Shown: positions 1 through 8,308 of the stretch, one piece after another | Position numbering within the stretch: position 1 is the stretch's first letter | Layout of the letters: each line of letters begins with the position of its first letter | Assembly (NCBI GenBank): GCA_017647145.1 | Contig: JAGCLD010000016.1 | Location: 1 to 64,000 of the forward strand | Origin: Paludibacteraceae bacterium | Lineage (GTDB): Bacteria; Bacteroidota; Bacteroidia; Bacteroidales; Paludibacteraceae | Reading direction: 5' to 3' | Length of the DNA: 64,000 nucleotides | The notes under the pieces: model-generated | Told to the model about the DNA's origin: nothing | The model's input: the letters and a program-made list of their open reading frames with translations, nothing else | Databases searched by the model: none | Program-made: the position numbers and the translations under genes

Positions 1-13
1 ATACAAGTAGTAT

Positions 14-57
14 ACACGTAGGATACACGTAGGATACACGTAGGATACACGTAAGAT
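14..57. repeat. 11-bp tandem repeat (4 copies)
   Basis: Four direct copies of ACACGTAGGAT at 14-24, 25-35, 36-46 and 47-57; the last has one substitution. No spacers are present, so this is not a CRISPR array. Three further arrays with the same 11-bp period but different units occur at 24240, 51848 and 53581. Confidence 0.9.
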
Positions 58-295
58 AAAAATATGTAGCAGCAACAAAAAAGGTAGCTCAAAAACAAAA
101 AATATACAAGAAACACCATCCTCCAGCCAGTTCAACAACCACATTTTAACAACTCTCCTCATCCAAAACTAACTAAAAAAAGCACTGTCCCCGCTCCAAG
201 GGGGACGAGTGTAGCGTAGTGTACACGGAGCGGAACGGAGGGGGTCTCTTTATGTAAAAAGTTACACTAATGCTCTCCAACCAGTGAAACGAGTT

Positions 296-407
296 CCCTA
301 TAGTTCACATAGTAAACGACCTGTAGCAAGCGAAGCGAGCATCCTGTAGTGAGTGAAACGAACGTCCTGTAGGCTCCGCCGTCCTGTAGCTCATATCGTG
401 AGCGTCC
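296..407 (-). repeat. Modular mini-hairpin array A
   Basis: Read on the minus strand this is a chain of modules of the form GGACG-core-CTACA. Unit lengths are 23, 17, 23, 23 and 23 nt. The cores are different short inverted repeats, for example GCTCACGATATGAGC and GGCGGAGCC. On the plus strand the CCTGTAG linkers start at 320, 343, 366 and 383. One module shares the string ACGTTCGTTnCACTCACT with arrays near 14.3 kb and 53.0 kb. Confidence 0.75.
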
Positions 408-590
408 TAACACCTACCAGACACGTAGGATAAAGATTGGAAGAAGACAGACATTACTATCACAATTTTTGCAAAGAACTAGAGAATATATTATAAGTTT
501 ATCACTGAGGCGGTTTATAAGGATTGACAACAACTGAGCCCGACTAAAGCCCACGTATCACCGATGAGAAATAAAATGAAACAAACAAAA

Positions 591-621
591 AAAAGAACGT
601 CGGGAATGACGTTCTTTTTTT
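591..621 (-). terminator. Rho-independent terminator after tRNA-Gln
   Basis: AAAAGAACGTC (591-601) pairs with GACGTTCTTTT (608-618) around a GGGAAT loop. The A/T tracts on both sides make it usable in either direction. It lies just 3' of the minus-strand tRNA-Gln and probably ends that transcript. Confidence 0.8.
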
Positions 622-623
622 GT

Positions 624-693
624 TGTCTCACCTGGATTCGAACCAAGACAAACAGAACCAAAACCTGTTGTGCTACCATTACACCATGAGACA
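624..693 (-). tRNA. tRNA-Gln (anticodon TTG)
   Basis: On the minus strand the acceptor TGTCTCA pairs with TGAGACA. It also has a D arm GTGTAATGGTAGCAC, an anticodon arm ACAGG-TTTTGGT-TCTGT with anticodon TTG, and a T arm CTTGG-TTCGAAT-CCAGG. The length is 70 nt and no CCA is encoded. It decodes CAA and, by wobble, CAG. It has its own promoter (720-752) and is followed by a terminator (591-621), so it is a monocistronic unit. Confidence 0.95.
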
Positions 694-719
694 AACTCTA
701 GTATTCTTATGAAATCGGT

Positions 720-752
720 GCAAAGGTACAACAATTTTCCGTTTCCACCAAA
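720..752 (-). promoter_or_regulatory. Promoter of tRNA-Gln
   Basis: Minus-strand -7 box TACCTTTG (721-728) and -33 box TTTG (749-752) are separated by 20 nt. This matches the Bacteroidota primary sigma factor consensus. It lies about 27 nt upstream of the mature tRNA. Confidence 0.8.
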
Positions 753-766
753 TCAATTGAGAATTT

Positions 767-2062
767 TTATTCAAAAATCAGCAGAAAATAATTTTTCTTG
801 CCTTTTTGTACAAGCAAATACTTATCATTAAGCAAGTGTTCTGAAGATATAAGCATCTCTTGGTCAGTGACTTTTTCTTTATTAAGGCTCACGCCCCCAC
901 TTTGAATCAATTTTCTCAACTCACCTTTAGAAGGGAACACTTGTGCATTATCTGTAAGGAGTTGCATAATCTTAATGCCTTCCTGCAAGTCATCACGCTT
1001 GAGTGTGAATTGCGGAACTCCTTCAAATACTGCGAGCAGGGTGTCTTCTTCTATCTTTTTCAAGGTATCGGAAGTAGCATTACCAAACAATATATTAGAA
1101 GCCTCCACAGCTGACTCATAAGCTTCTTGCGAGTGAACCATCACAGTCACTTCTTGAGCCAACCGCTTTTGCAGCGCACGCAAGTGTGGAGCTTGTTGGT
1201 GTTGCTCAATGAGAGCATTGATTTCTTCTTGTCCTAAAGAGGTGAATATCTTAATGTAGCGTTGAGCATCTTCATCACTCACATTCAACCAGAATTGATA
1301 GAACTTGTATGGCGATGTATAGCGTGGGTCCAACCAGATATTACCTGATTCGGTCTTACCAAATTTACCACCATCAGCTTTGGTGATAAGAGGACATGTC
1401 AATGCGAAAACTTCACCTCCATTAGTACGACGTATAAGTTCTGCACCTGTAGTGATATTGCCCCATTGGTCTGAACCTCCCATTTGGAGCTTGCAATTCT
1501 TATGTGTGTAGAGGTGCAAGAAGTCATACCCTTGCAGGAGTTGATAAGTAAATTCTGTGAATGACAAGCCATCTCTTGCTTCCCCATTGAGACGTTTTTG
1601 CACTGAGTCCTTAGCCATCATATAATTAACGGTGATGTGCTTACCCACTGTGCGAGCAAAGTCAAGAAAAGAAAACTCCTTCATCCAATCGTAGTTATTA
1701 ACCAGTTCGGCACTATTAGGTGCATCCGATTCAAAGTCAAGAAACTTACTTAACTGTTTCTTGATACATTCCTGATTATGTCGCAGCGTTTCTTCATCCA
1801 AAAGATTGCGCTCAGCCGATTTGCCGGATGGGTCACCAATCATACCAGTTGCTCCACCAATCAGAGCCAGCGGTTTGTGTCCACAACGTTGGAAATGTCG
1901 CAACATCATAACACCACACAAGTGTCCGATGTGAAGAGAGTCAGCCGTCGGGTCTATCCCGAGATATGCTGTAACCATTTCTTTTTCTAAAAGTTCTTTG
2001 GTGCCGGGCATTGTTGTATGCACCATACCACGCCATGTAAGTTCGTCTACAAAGTTCATCAT
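767..2062 (-). CDS. tyrS: Tyrosyl-tRNA synthetase
   Basis: Cytoplasmic class I aminoacyl-tRNA synthetase that charges tRNA-Tyr with tyrosine. The 431 residues match the bacterial TyrRS length. The HIGH signature (LHIGH, residues 43-47) and the KFGKT form of the KMSKS loop (about residue 230) are both present. The YQLLQGYDF and GGSDQWGN segments typical of the tyrosine/tRNA pocket can be seen. The C-terminus (about residues 365-431) is an S4-type RNA-binding domain. Two ATGs open the frame; either could start it. It lies 18 nt downstream of the DEAD-box helicase gene on the same strand and is probably co-transcribed from that gene's promoter. Nothing looks damaged. Confidence 0.97.
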   Translation of the reverse strand: MMNFVDELTWRGMVHTTMPGTKELLEKEMVTAYLGIDPTADSLHIGHLCGVMMLRHFQRCGHKPLALIGGATGMIGDPSGKSAERNLLDEETLRHNQECIKKQLSKFLDFESDAPNSAELVNNYDWMKEFSFLDFARTVGKHITVNYMMAKDSVQKRLNGEARDGLSFTEFTYQLLQGYDFLHLYTHKNCKLQMGGSDQWGNITTGAELIRRTNGGEVFALTCPLITKADGGKFGKTESGNIWLDPRYTSPYKFYQFWLNVSDEDAQRYIKIFTSLGQEEINALIEQHQQAPHLRALQKRLAQEVTVMVHSQEAYESAVEASNILFGNATSDTLKKIEEDTLLAVFEGVPQFTLKRDDLQEGIKIMQLLTDNAQVFPSKGELRKLIQSGGVSLNKEKVTDQEMLISSEHLLNDKYLLVQKGKKNYFLLIFE

Positions 2063-2080
2063 CCTATATTTTATGAGTTA

Positions 2081-3346
2081 TTATTTATCTTTGGTTGTTT
2101 TTGTATTATTCTTTCTATTTCGCTGCTTGGCAGAGAAGTGTTTACGATTATTATGCCGCTGACCGACAAAGCTTTTGTGATGCGTTTTCTTCATCACCGG
2201 TTGATATAAGACTTGTTCCATTCCATCCGGAAGAGGAGTTTTTGTTATTTCTTTCTTCAGGAAGTCTTCAATTCTCTTGAAGTAGCGCTGATCTTCTTCC
2301 GAGACTAATGTAACAGCCTGTCCGCTGTTGGCTGCTCTTGCCGTTCGTCCTATGCGGTGTATGTAATCCTCAGCATCTCTCGGAACGTCATAATTGACTA
2401 CTAATGGGATATCATCCACATCAATTCCTCTTGAAACTATATCGGTTGCCACCAAGACCTCTACCCTATTATTTCGGAACTCATGCATGACCATATTGCG
2501 CTGTTCCTGCATTAAGTCAGAGTGCATTTCTTGCGCCTTCACACCCATTCGCCTCAAAGATTTGCTTATCTCTTTCACCTTTAATTTTGAAGATGAAAAA
2601 AGAATCACTTTGTTCATTTGTTTATCCTTGATCAGAGTTTGCAAGAGTTGGAACTTCTGAGACTCCTTACATATATACGCCGACTGCGTGATAGCTTCAG
2701 GAGGCATAGATACAGCCAACTTAAGTTCTACGGGATTATGCATAATAGTGCGTGCCAACTCACGAATTTTCTCCGGCATAGTAGCAGAAAACATAATGGT
2801 TTGGCGCTTAGCAGGCAATCTTTTCACGATTTGCATAATGTCATCATAGAATCCCATATCCAGCATTCTGTCCGCCTCATCCAAGATGAAATATTTCACA
2901 TGAGAAAAGTCTATCGGATAGAGATTGACGTGAGAGAGCAGTCTTCCCGGAGTAGCAATCACCACATCAGCCCCTTTTGTGAGTCCATTCTTCTGCACTT
3001 CCCATGCCTGTCCGTCATTACCTCCATAAACAGCCACAGAGGAAAAAGGCAAGAAGTAGGAAAAACCTTCCATTTGTTGGTCTATTTGCTGTGCCAATTC
3101 TCGTGTTGGAGCCATTATAATAGCATTCAGAGCATTTTCTTCATGATCATCTACGAGAAGATTATTAAGAAGCGGTAGTATAAAGGCAGCTGTTTTTCCT
3201 GTACCCGTTTGTGCACAAGCAATAATATCTTTTCCCTCGATGATCACAGGGATTGCTTGCTCTTGGATGGGGGTTGCTTCATGAAAATTCATTGCCTGTA
3301 AGCCATCCAGCACTTCATCTTCTAATGGTAACTCTTCAAACAGCAT
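2081..3346 (-). CDS. DEAD-box ATP-dependent RNA helicase
   Basis: RNA helicase of the RhlE/CshA-like DEAD-box group, probably involved in ribosome assembly or mRNA turnover. In order one sees the Q motif (TPIQEQAIP), Walker A (AQTGTGKT), PTRELAQQ, LDEADRML, SAT, and the C-terminal helicase motifs including HRIGRTAR. A basic, low-complexity tail rich in K/N/H (about the last 45 residues) follows, as is common for RNA-binding extensions. I place the start at MLFEELPL (ATG ending at 3346). The -7 box TACCTTTG at 3366-3373 overlaps the possible upstream ATGs, which would therefore lie at or before the transcription start. Protein length is 421 residues. Confidence 0.93.
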   Translation of the reverse strand: MLFEELPLEDEVLDGLQAMNFHEATPIQEQAIPVIIEGKDIIACAQTGTGKTAAFILPLLNNLLVDDHEENALNAIIMAPTRELAQQIDQQMEGFSYFLPFSSVAVYGGNDGQAWEVQKNGLTKGADVVIATPGRLLSHVNLYPIDFSHVKYFILDEADRMLDMGFYDDIMQIVKRLPAKRQTIMFSATMPEKIRELARTIMHNPVELKLAVSMPPEAITQSAYICKESQKFQLLQTLIKDKQMNKVILFSSSKLKVKEISKSLRRMGVKAQEMHSDLMQEQRNMVMHEFRNNRVEVLVATDIVSRGIDVDDIPLVVNYDVPRDAEDYIHRIGRTARAANSGQAVTLVSEEDQRYFKRIEDFLKKEITKTPLPDGMEQVLYQPVMKKTHHKSFVGQRHNNRKHFSAKQRNRKNNTKTTKDK

Positions 3347-3365
3347 ATATTTTGCGTCTTTCATG

Positions 3366-3397
3366 CAAAGGTACAACAAAAGCAGGACACATACAAC
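3366..3397 (-). promoter_or_regulatory. Promoter of helicase-tyrS operon
   Basis: Minus-strand -7 box TACCTTTG (3366-3373) and GTTG at -33 (3394-3397), with a 20-nt spacer. Its position decides the helicase start at 3346. Confidence 0.75.
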
Positions 3398-3494
3398 TGT
3401 TATATTTTTGCCTTACTGCCAATAGACCCAAGTCACCACATGAGGGCTCTGCGAAGCTAATGGAGCAGCACTCTAAGGGAGAGAAGGAATAAAA

Positions 3495-3535
3495 AAAAGA
3501 GGAATGACAACTCAAACATGAGTGGCAATTCCTCT
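3495..3535 (-). terminator. Terminator after the pRiA4b-like gene
   Basis: On the minus strand GAGGAATTGCCACTC and GAGTTGTCATTCCTC form a long stem with a TTTTTTTT tract after it. It ends the transcript of the minus-strand gene at 3578-4132. Confidence 0.8.
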
Positions 3536-3577
3536 ACATCCAAACTGCTCATTGCGTAATGAGCAGCAAGTTACTAT

Positions 3578-4132
3578 TTAGTACATAGAGTCATCTTGAA
3601 ACGATTCAAAATCTTCCATTCCTCCAAATCCTTCCTCATCCAATTCATCTACATCATAATCAGAATCTCCATAAAAATCAGCATCAAAACCAGACGTTTT
3701 ATCCATTCCCGCCAAAACATCAACTTCCATCATTTGAACAGGAGCATCACCTTCAGCTTGTACACATTGAGGTTGAGCAAGCGTTTTTCCAGTGATAATT
3801 TCTGTCAATTCACCATAGAATCCACGTTCGAAGAGAGAATCAAAGACATAGAATATCTTTTGTGACTCTTCAGAAATAAATTCTTCTATCCTTGTAGAGT
3901 CCATTACAAGGTTGTCATATTCTGAAGAAGAGTCCATTTCTATCAGTGTGATTTCCTGTCCTTTTTCCCAATTATCATTACACAAGAAGAAGGATGTAAT
4001 TTGTTCATCATTGAAGTTAACCGATTTTTGTATAGCCTTATGCAGGTCAAAAAACGTAGCTTCAGAATCCACATCAATAATTCTTACAAAGGCATCATCC
4101 TCATCAGAAATAAAAGTAAAACGATATACCAT
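3578..4132 (-). CDS. pRiA4b ORF-3-like family protein
   Basis: 184 residues. The N-terminal half (MVYRFTFISDEDD, followed by ATFFDLHKAIQKSVNF and FFLCNDNWEKGQEI) matches the plasmid pRiA4b ORF-3-like family (PF07929), named from plasmid- and IS-borne genes but common on Bacteroidales chromosomes. Biochemical function is unknown. The C-terminal 60 residues are very acidic (runs of D/E with GGMEDFESF). No signal peptide or membrane segment is seen, so it is probably cytosolic. It forms a single-gene unit with its own promoter (4161-4192) and a strong terminator. Confidence 0.8.
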   Translation of the reverse strand: MVYRFTFISDEDDAFVRIIDVDSEATFFDLHKAIQKSVNFNDEQITSFFLCNDNWEKGQEITLIEMDSSSEYDNLVMDSTRIEEFISEESQKIFYVFDSLFERGFYGELTEIITGKTLAQPQCVQAEGDAPVQMMEVDVLAGMDKTSGFDADFYGDSDYDVDELDEEGFGGMEDFESFQDDSMY

Positions 4133-4160
4133 AGTTCTTTTTATCTACAATTAACGTTTG

Positions 4161-4192
4161 CGAAAGTAAATTATTTTCTTGATTCCTCCAAA
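4161..4192 (-). promoter_or_regulatory. Promoter of the pRiA4b-like gene
   Basis: Minus-strand TTTG (4189-4192), 20-nt spacer and TACTTTCG (4161-4168). The -7 box differs from TAnnTTTG at one position. Transcription would start about 25 nt before the ATG at 4132. Confidence 0.6.
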
Positions 4193-4201
4193 CAATCTTC
4201 T

Positions 4202-4570
4202 TTATTTCTTAAACATGAAATAGACAGCAAGGACCAGCAACAGGAAAGCCACGATGTGATTCCAACGCAGGGTTTCCGTTTTGAAGGCAGTAACAGAAAA
4301 TATGGTAAAGACTGTGAGCGTGATAACCTCTTGTATTACTTTGAGTTGCATCAGGCTAAAAGGTCCACCATTTTCTCTAAACCCAATTCGATTAGCCGGC
4401 ACTTGAAAGATATATTCAAAAAAAGCTATTCCCCAACTAATTGCGATAACCACAATCAGCGGGAGCGCGTCAAACCATTTTAACTCTTTAAGTTTCAAGT
4501 GTCCATACCATGCGAAGGTCATAAAGACATTCGATATAATGAGCAATAATATGCTGTAGAGTCCTTTCAT
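4202..4570 (-). CDS. DMT-like membrane protein (DUF486)
   Basis: 122 residues with four hydrophobic helices (about 3-22, 35-54, 72-95 and 104-120). The central GFRENGGPFSLMQLKVIQE segment is typical of the DUF486 family, a short relative of the drug/metabolite transporter superfamily. Such half-size proteins usually act as dimers in the inner membrane; the substrate is unknown. It lies 15 nt downstream of the TtcA-like gene on the same strand and is likely co-transcribed with it. Confidence 0.85.
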   Translation of the reverse strand: MKGLYSILLLIISNVFMTFAWYGHLKLKELKWFDALPLIVVIAISWGIAFFEYIFQVPANRIGFRENGGPFSLMQLKVIQEVITLTVFTIFSVTAFKTETLRWNHIVAFLLLVLAVYFMFKK

Positions 4571-4585
4571 TGTGTGTGTGTGAAT

Positions 4586-5392
4586 TTAGTTGTTATACAC
4601 TTCCTTATTTGTTATTTTATGTGGCAAATATTGAGTTCGCACATTCTCCATGGAGCGCCAAATCGTCTGCAGGACGTTAGGATTTTGCTGTTTAAGCGTC
4701 TCCAAGAGCTCTTTCACGTCAGTGCGTGAGGATTCCTTTTCAAAAGGGCAGGTTTTGATTTGCTGCTTATATTCTTGGTAGGTTTCCCATCGCTTAAGGT
4801 CTTGTTCAAAATTCAGGCATAGAGGTCGAATGATGGTGAGGTCAAACTTATCCATCTTCAGTTTTGGAGGCATTGTACCCATTGTGCCTTGATAAACCAT
4901 ATTCAGCAAGAGGGTTTCCACGATGTCATCCATGTGGTGGCCTAATGCAATCTTATTACAATTTAAGGTTTGGGCAGCCTTAAAGAGGGTTTTTCGGCGT
5001 TGCCAAGAACAGATGAAACATTTGGACTTATCAGGTTCAATTGTCTCATCAAAGTCAGTGGTAAAATGATGGAATTTAACCCCCACCTTATCGCATTGTT
5101 CCTGCAAATATTGCAGGTCCACCTGATATCCAATATTTGTGACAGAAACATGCGCTGCCATTACCTCAATTTTGGGGACATGGATCTGCGCTTGTTTTCC
5201 TAAGAGTTGTAGTAGTGCGAGAGAATCCTTTCCTCCAGATAATCCAATCAAGATTCTGTCATTATCCTCTATCAAGGCATAATCACAGAGAGCCTTGCGA
5301 AAGCGTGCATTTACTTTAGCTTCTAATTTTCTTCTTTCTATCTGTTCTTGTTGCATGTAGAAGGAGGGAGGGGGATAGTCTTTAGTTATCAT
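4586..5392 (-). CDS. ttcA: TtcA-like tRNA 2-thiocytidine synthetase
   Basis: PP-loop ATPase of the TtcA family, which adenylates and thiolates C32 of tRNA with the help of a [4Fe-4S] cluster. The pyrophosphate loop SGGKDS is at about residues 53-58. A CxxC pair (KCFICSWQRR, about 125-128) and a later cysteine in the IIRPLC segment are the expected cluster ligands. The ALGHHMDDIVETLLLN stretch is characteristic. At 268 residues it is slightly short of E. coli TtcA. An alternative start is the in-frame ATG 12 codons downstream (MQQEQIERR). A terminator separates it from secG upstream. Confidence 0.85.
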   Translation of the reverse strand: MITKDYPPPSFYMQQEQIERRKLEAKVNARFRKALCDYALIEDNDRILIGLSGGKDSLALLQLLGKQAQIHVPKIEVMAAHVSVTNIGYQVDLQYLQEQCDKVGVKFHHFTTDFDETIEPDKSKCFICSWQRRKTLFKAAQTLNCNKIALGHHMDDIVETLLLNMVYQGTMGTMPPKLKMDKFDLTIIRPLCLNFEQDLKRWETYQEYKQQIKTCPFEKESSRTDVKELLETLKQQNPNVLQTIWRSMENVRTQYLPHKITNKEVYNN

Positions 5393-5398
5393 TAAAAT

Positions 5399-5432
5399 AG
5401 CCGACGAGATTAATATCTCGCCGGCTATACAT
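5399..5432 (-). terminator. Terminator after secG
   Basis: Minus-strand AGCCGGCGAGAT and ATCTCGTCGGCT pair around ATTA, followed by an AT-rich ATTTTAAT tail. It lies directly 3' of secG and 5' of the TtcA-like gene. Confidence 0.75.
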
Positions 5433-5445
5433 TATCAAACAAATC

Positions 5446-5790
5446 TTATTCTGCAGTTTCTTCACCTTCAGCTTGTTCGCTAAAGTCAGGAGTAGCAGCA
5501 GCGTTTTGCATTGCTTCTTGTTGTTCTAACACTTGTTCTTTGATTTGAGATTCATTCACCAAGGTATCCCCTGATTTAACTCCCACAGCCAAGATAGACA
5601 ATAAGATTACAGCAGTTGCTAAAATCCATGTTGTTTTTTCAAGGAAGTCAGTAGTTTTTCTTACTCCCATAATGTTGTTAGATGAAGAGAATCCTGAAGC
5701 CAATCCTCCTCCTTTAGAGTTTTGCACCAAAACAATCAAGATTAACAATATTGATGCAATTACGATAAGAATTGTAAAAAAAGTATACAT
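5446..5790 (-). CDS. secG: Preprotein translocase subunit SecG
   Basis: Small inner-membrane partner of SecYE. Two hydrophobic helices (about residues 3-22 and 53-71) flank the conserved cytoplasmic loop (LVQNSKGGGLASGFSSSNN), as in all SecG proteins. A 35-residue acidic C-terminal tail ending in EGEETAE follows and is common in Bacteroidota. It is the last gene of the operon sigma-54 activator, lptE, TPR-like gene and secG, and ends at a clear terminator. Confidence 0.93.
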   Translation of the reverse strand: MYTFFTILIVIASILLILIVLVQNSKGGGLASGFSSSNNIMGVRKTTDFLEKTTWILATAVILLSILAVGVKSGDTLVNESQIKEQVLEQQEAMQNAAATPDFSEQAEGEETAE

Positions 5791-5803
5791 ATCACGTTAA
5801 TTA

Positions 5804-6403
5804 TTAATTTATTTCACTCTGTTTATCGGTCGTTTCCTTAGAGAATTCAACTAATTTCTCAAGAAACCGTAATTGGTCTGCAAAGTAACTGATTTTTTTT
5901 TGATTATTCAAATTTAATTGCTTCAAAATTACGATAGCCTGCTCATAGTTTCCATCTTTTACGGCCGTCTGCAAATCATGTTCGTTAAATTCCGTTTGTT
6001 TTTTACTTGGAGAAGGCAAAGATTCCTGCATACTTTCTCTTGCTTTACGCAATCTTCCAGCTAGTTCTTTCAGGGAAGTAACAGAAGACTCACCACTTTC
6101 AATTTGTTCGACCCAATCAAAATATCCGCCCGTGTGTTGGGAGGTTCTTTTGTTCTTTTTTTCCTCCGCTTTTTCCGCCATCACCACCTCAGCCAAAGCC
6201 GCAGGAGACTCAGCAAACAGCACTGTTTTTTTTCTCTCATGGGGGTAGTGCAAATTATTGGTCATGTAGAGCGAGCGCAAGTAGAGCACACGCAGAGAGG
6301 CACAATAGGGGGCGTATTGCAGGGCTTCTTTAAGTTCAGTTGTATGCTTGTCAGTAAGTTCTTGCGGATGTTGCAAAAGAAACATCAAATCATCGATACT
6401 CAT
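5804..6403 (-). CDS. Conserved protein between lptE and secG
   Basis: 199 residues without signal peptide or membrane helix. The N-terminus (about 1-60, ALQYAPYCASLRVLYLRSLY) and the C-terminus (about 140-190, VKDGNYEQAIVILKQLNL) look like isolated tetratricopeptide-like helical pairs. The middle is a charged linker rich in K/E/S. Bacteroidales genomes carry a protein of this kind at this place, usually annotated as TPR protein or hypothetical. Start is 4 nt after lptE and the end is 13 nt before secG, so it is co-translated with envelope export genes. Function is unknown. Confidence 0.75.
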   Translation of the reverse strand: MSIDDLMFLLQHPQELTDKHTTELKEALQYAPYCASLRVLYLRSLYMTNNLHYPHERKKTVLFAESPAALAEVVMAEKAEEKKNKRTSQHTGGYFDWVEQIESGESSVTSLKELAGRLRKARESMQESLPSPSKKQTEFNEHDLQTAVKDGNYEQAIVILKQLNLNNQKKISYFADQLRFLEKLVEFSKETTDKQSEIN

Positions 6404-6407
6404 ATTG

Positions 6408-6923
6408 TTACCACTTAGCTACCGTATCATTATAAATACTCTCAGTGATGTCTTGTGTCATCAAGGTAATGAGTTCATCTTGCACATCTGTGAGCATTCG
6501 ACTACTATCAAAGTTTTGCGATGCAGAATATTGTTTTTCAAAGCTATCCTCCGGATTAACATTATTCGTAAATCTCACTTTGACAGTCAGAGTAAGTTTT
6601 GTTTCCGCTGCATAACTATCGGCACTAATTGCCATTGGCGCAATGTCATATCCAACTATTTCGCCTTCGAGTTCGAGGTCACCCCCTTTGTTAAGTATCT
6701 GCAAGCGTGTTTGACGACTATATATATCACGCAATGCTTCCATAAACTGATTAGCCAAAGGCGGATAGACCGACTCAGCGATATTTGGGAAGTCGGCAAT
6801 AGCAATGGTTTTTATTTTAGAATAGTCAATCGATGCCCCGTTGAATTTATATGACACAGTGCAACTCAGTCCCAAGAAGATTCCCAAGACGCATATCAGC
6901 CTCCACAAATATTTGGGTTTCAT
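6408..6923 (-). CDS. lptE: LptE-like outer-membrane lipoprotein
   Basis: 171 residues. The signal sequence ends in a lipobox (LGLSC), giving a mature lipoprotein. The following CTVSYKFNGASIDYSKIKTI segment and the ADFPN motif are typical of the Bacteroidota LptE family (LptE/LPS-assembly). This protein is expected to plug the LptD barrel that inserts lipopolysaccharide into the outer leaflet. Its ATG overlaps the stop of the sigma-54 activator (ATGA, 6920-6923), implying translational coupling. Family assignment is from sequence; the role in LPS transport is inferred from relatives. Confidence 0.85.
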   Translation of the reverse strand: MKPKYLWRLICVLGIFLGLSCTVSYKFNGASIDYSKIKTIAIADFPNIAESVYPPLANQFMEALRDIYSRQTRLQILNKGGDLELEGEIVGYDIAPMAISADSYAAETKLTLTVKVRFTNNVNPEDSFEKQYSASQNFDSSRMLTDVQDELITLMTQDITESIYNDTVAKW

Positions 6924-8227
6924 TTGTTGGTTTTCTTTTTAGGTTCAAACAAATCATACTCTTTCAGTTTTCGATAGAGTGTACGTTCCGATATATTGAG
7001 TGCGGCAGCCGTCGCATTACGCTTGCCTTTATTCTCAATCAATGTACGCCTAATCATCTCCTTCTCAACCTCCTGCAATGTGTTGCCTTGCACTTGAATA
7101 TCTGCATTTTCATTATATTCAACAGCCTCTTGATAGTCAAGATCATCCACTATGTGTGCCAGAGAATCGTGTTCCTCATTTTTGGCAGATGTGTTTACCT
7201 GTTGCAATGTTCTGACCGGTGTTGCATAAGGAGTGGTCTCTTCGGGATACTGCTTGATAAGTTGCATATCCTCCGGTGAGATATTATTTTGATTAATAAT
7301 GTTATGAACAAGTTTTTTCAAGTCATTCACATCTTTTTTCATATCAAACAAGACCTCATAGAGAATTTCCCTTTCAGAATTGAAGGTTTTACCTTTGGTA
7401 TTGTTTCTTTGCCACAACATTGGTGTACGTCCCATTTCATTCTCAGGGAGATAATGTCTCAATATATCCGGTGTGATTTCTCTATTTTGTTCAATGATTG
7501 AAATTTGTTCGGTCACATTTTTCAGTTGTCGAACATTACCATTCCAATAATAATTACACAACATTGCTCTTGCTTCATCCGTCAAACGCAGTGGCGGCAT
7601 TCGGTATTTCTCCGATATATCAGCAGCAAACTTTCTAAACAGCAATGGTATATCTTGTTTTCTATCTCTGAGTGCAGGCACTGAGATGGGCACTGTATTC
7701 AGTCGATAATAGAGGTCTTCTCTAAAGCGTCCTTCCGAGACAGCTTGCATAACATCTACGTTAGTAGCAGCAACAACACGCACATTTGTCTTTTGGACTT
7801 TAGAAGCCCCTACTCTAATAAACTCACCCGTTTCTAACACACGCAACAGGCGTGCTTGCGTTGACAGGGGCAGTTCTCCCACTTCATCCAAGAAGAGAGT
7901 ACCTCCATCAGCCACTTCAAAATATCCTTTTCTTTCCGTGTTAGCACCGGTGAAGGAGCCTTTTTCATGTCCGAATAATTCAGAATCAATAGTTCCTTCA
8001 GGTATAGCTCCGCAGTTGATAGCAAAGTAAGGTCCGTGTTTACGCAGGCTATAAGCGTGTATTACTTGCGGGAATACTTCCTTTCCCACTCCACTTTCCC
8101 CCGTAATCAGCACAGACAGATCAGTAGGTGCTACCTGCACTGCCACGTCAAGAGCTCTGTGGAGTGCAGGTGAAGTGCCTATTATTCCGAATTTTTGTTT
8201 TACAGTTTGTAATCCCAATTCATTCAT
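6920..8227 (-). CDS. Sigma-54-dependent transcriptional activator
   Basis: 435 residues. A central AAA+ domain starts almost at the N-terminus: Walker A GESGVGKE (about 43-50), the sigma-54 contact loop as GSFTGA (consensus GAFTGA, about 92-97), and Walker B FLDEVGELP. A long variable linker (about 265-380) leads to a C-terminal Fis-type helix-turn-helix with SERTLYRKLKEY. There is no receiver, PAS or GAF domain, so no input domain is visible. Its gene overlaps lptE by 4 nt and heads the operon, an arrangement seen in other Bacteroidales. The A-to-S change in the GAFTGA loop is worth noting but is known in functional members. Confidence 0.9.
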   Translation of the reverse strand: MNELGLQTVKQKFGIIGTSPALHRALDVAVQVAPTDLSVLITGESGVGKEVFPQVIHAYSLRKHGPYFAINCGAIPEGTIDSELFGHEKGSFTGANTERKGYFEVADGGTLFLDEVGELPLSTQARLLRVLETGEFIRVGASKVQKTNVRVVAATNVDVMQAVSEGRFREDLYYRLNTVPISVPALRDRKQDIPLLFRKFAADISEKYRMPPLRLTDEARAMLCNYYWNGNVRQLKNVTEQISIIEQNREITPDILRHYLPENEMGRTPMLWQRNNTKGKTFNSEREILYEVLFDMKKDVNDLKKLVHNIINQNNISPEDMQLIKQYPEETTPYATPVRTLQQVNTSAKNEEHDSLAHIVDDLDYQEAVEYNENADIQVQGNTLQEVEKEMIRRTLIENKGKRNATAAALNISERTLYRKLKEYDLFEPKKKTNK

Positions 8228-8308
8228 ACTGTCTTTTTTTTACACTAACAAGTTTCTACGACTTTTGTTGGATTCGGGGAGGGGTATTGTTTTGTTTTAT
8301 GCAAGACT

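Larger units (their letters stand above)
1..590. repeat. Gene-free repeat-rich region
   Basis: No convincing coding frame is visible. The stretch starts with four copies of the 11-bp unit ACACGTAGGAT (14-57, last copy ACACGTAAGAT). Around 183-250 there is a GC-rich piece containing CGGAGCGGAACGGAGGGGG. At 296-407 lies an array of mini-hairpin modules, described separately. A single copy of the 11-bp motif recurs near 422. The rest is A/T-rich sequence without recognised signals. Similar material recurs at 14.2-14.5, 38.7-38.9 and 52.9-53.6 kb, so it belongs to a dispersed intergenic repertoire of this genome. Confidence 0.6.

Noticed and set aside
14-57. Possible CRISPR-like repeat array
   Set aside because: The units are 11 bp and directly adjacent, with no spacers. 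No cas genes are present. The same holds for the arrays at 24240, 51848 and 53581.
3578-4132. Mobile element passenger gene
   Set aside because: The pRiA4b family name suggests a plasmid or IS, but there are no inverted repeats, transposase or composition change here, and it has a normal promoter and terminator.
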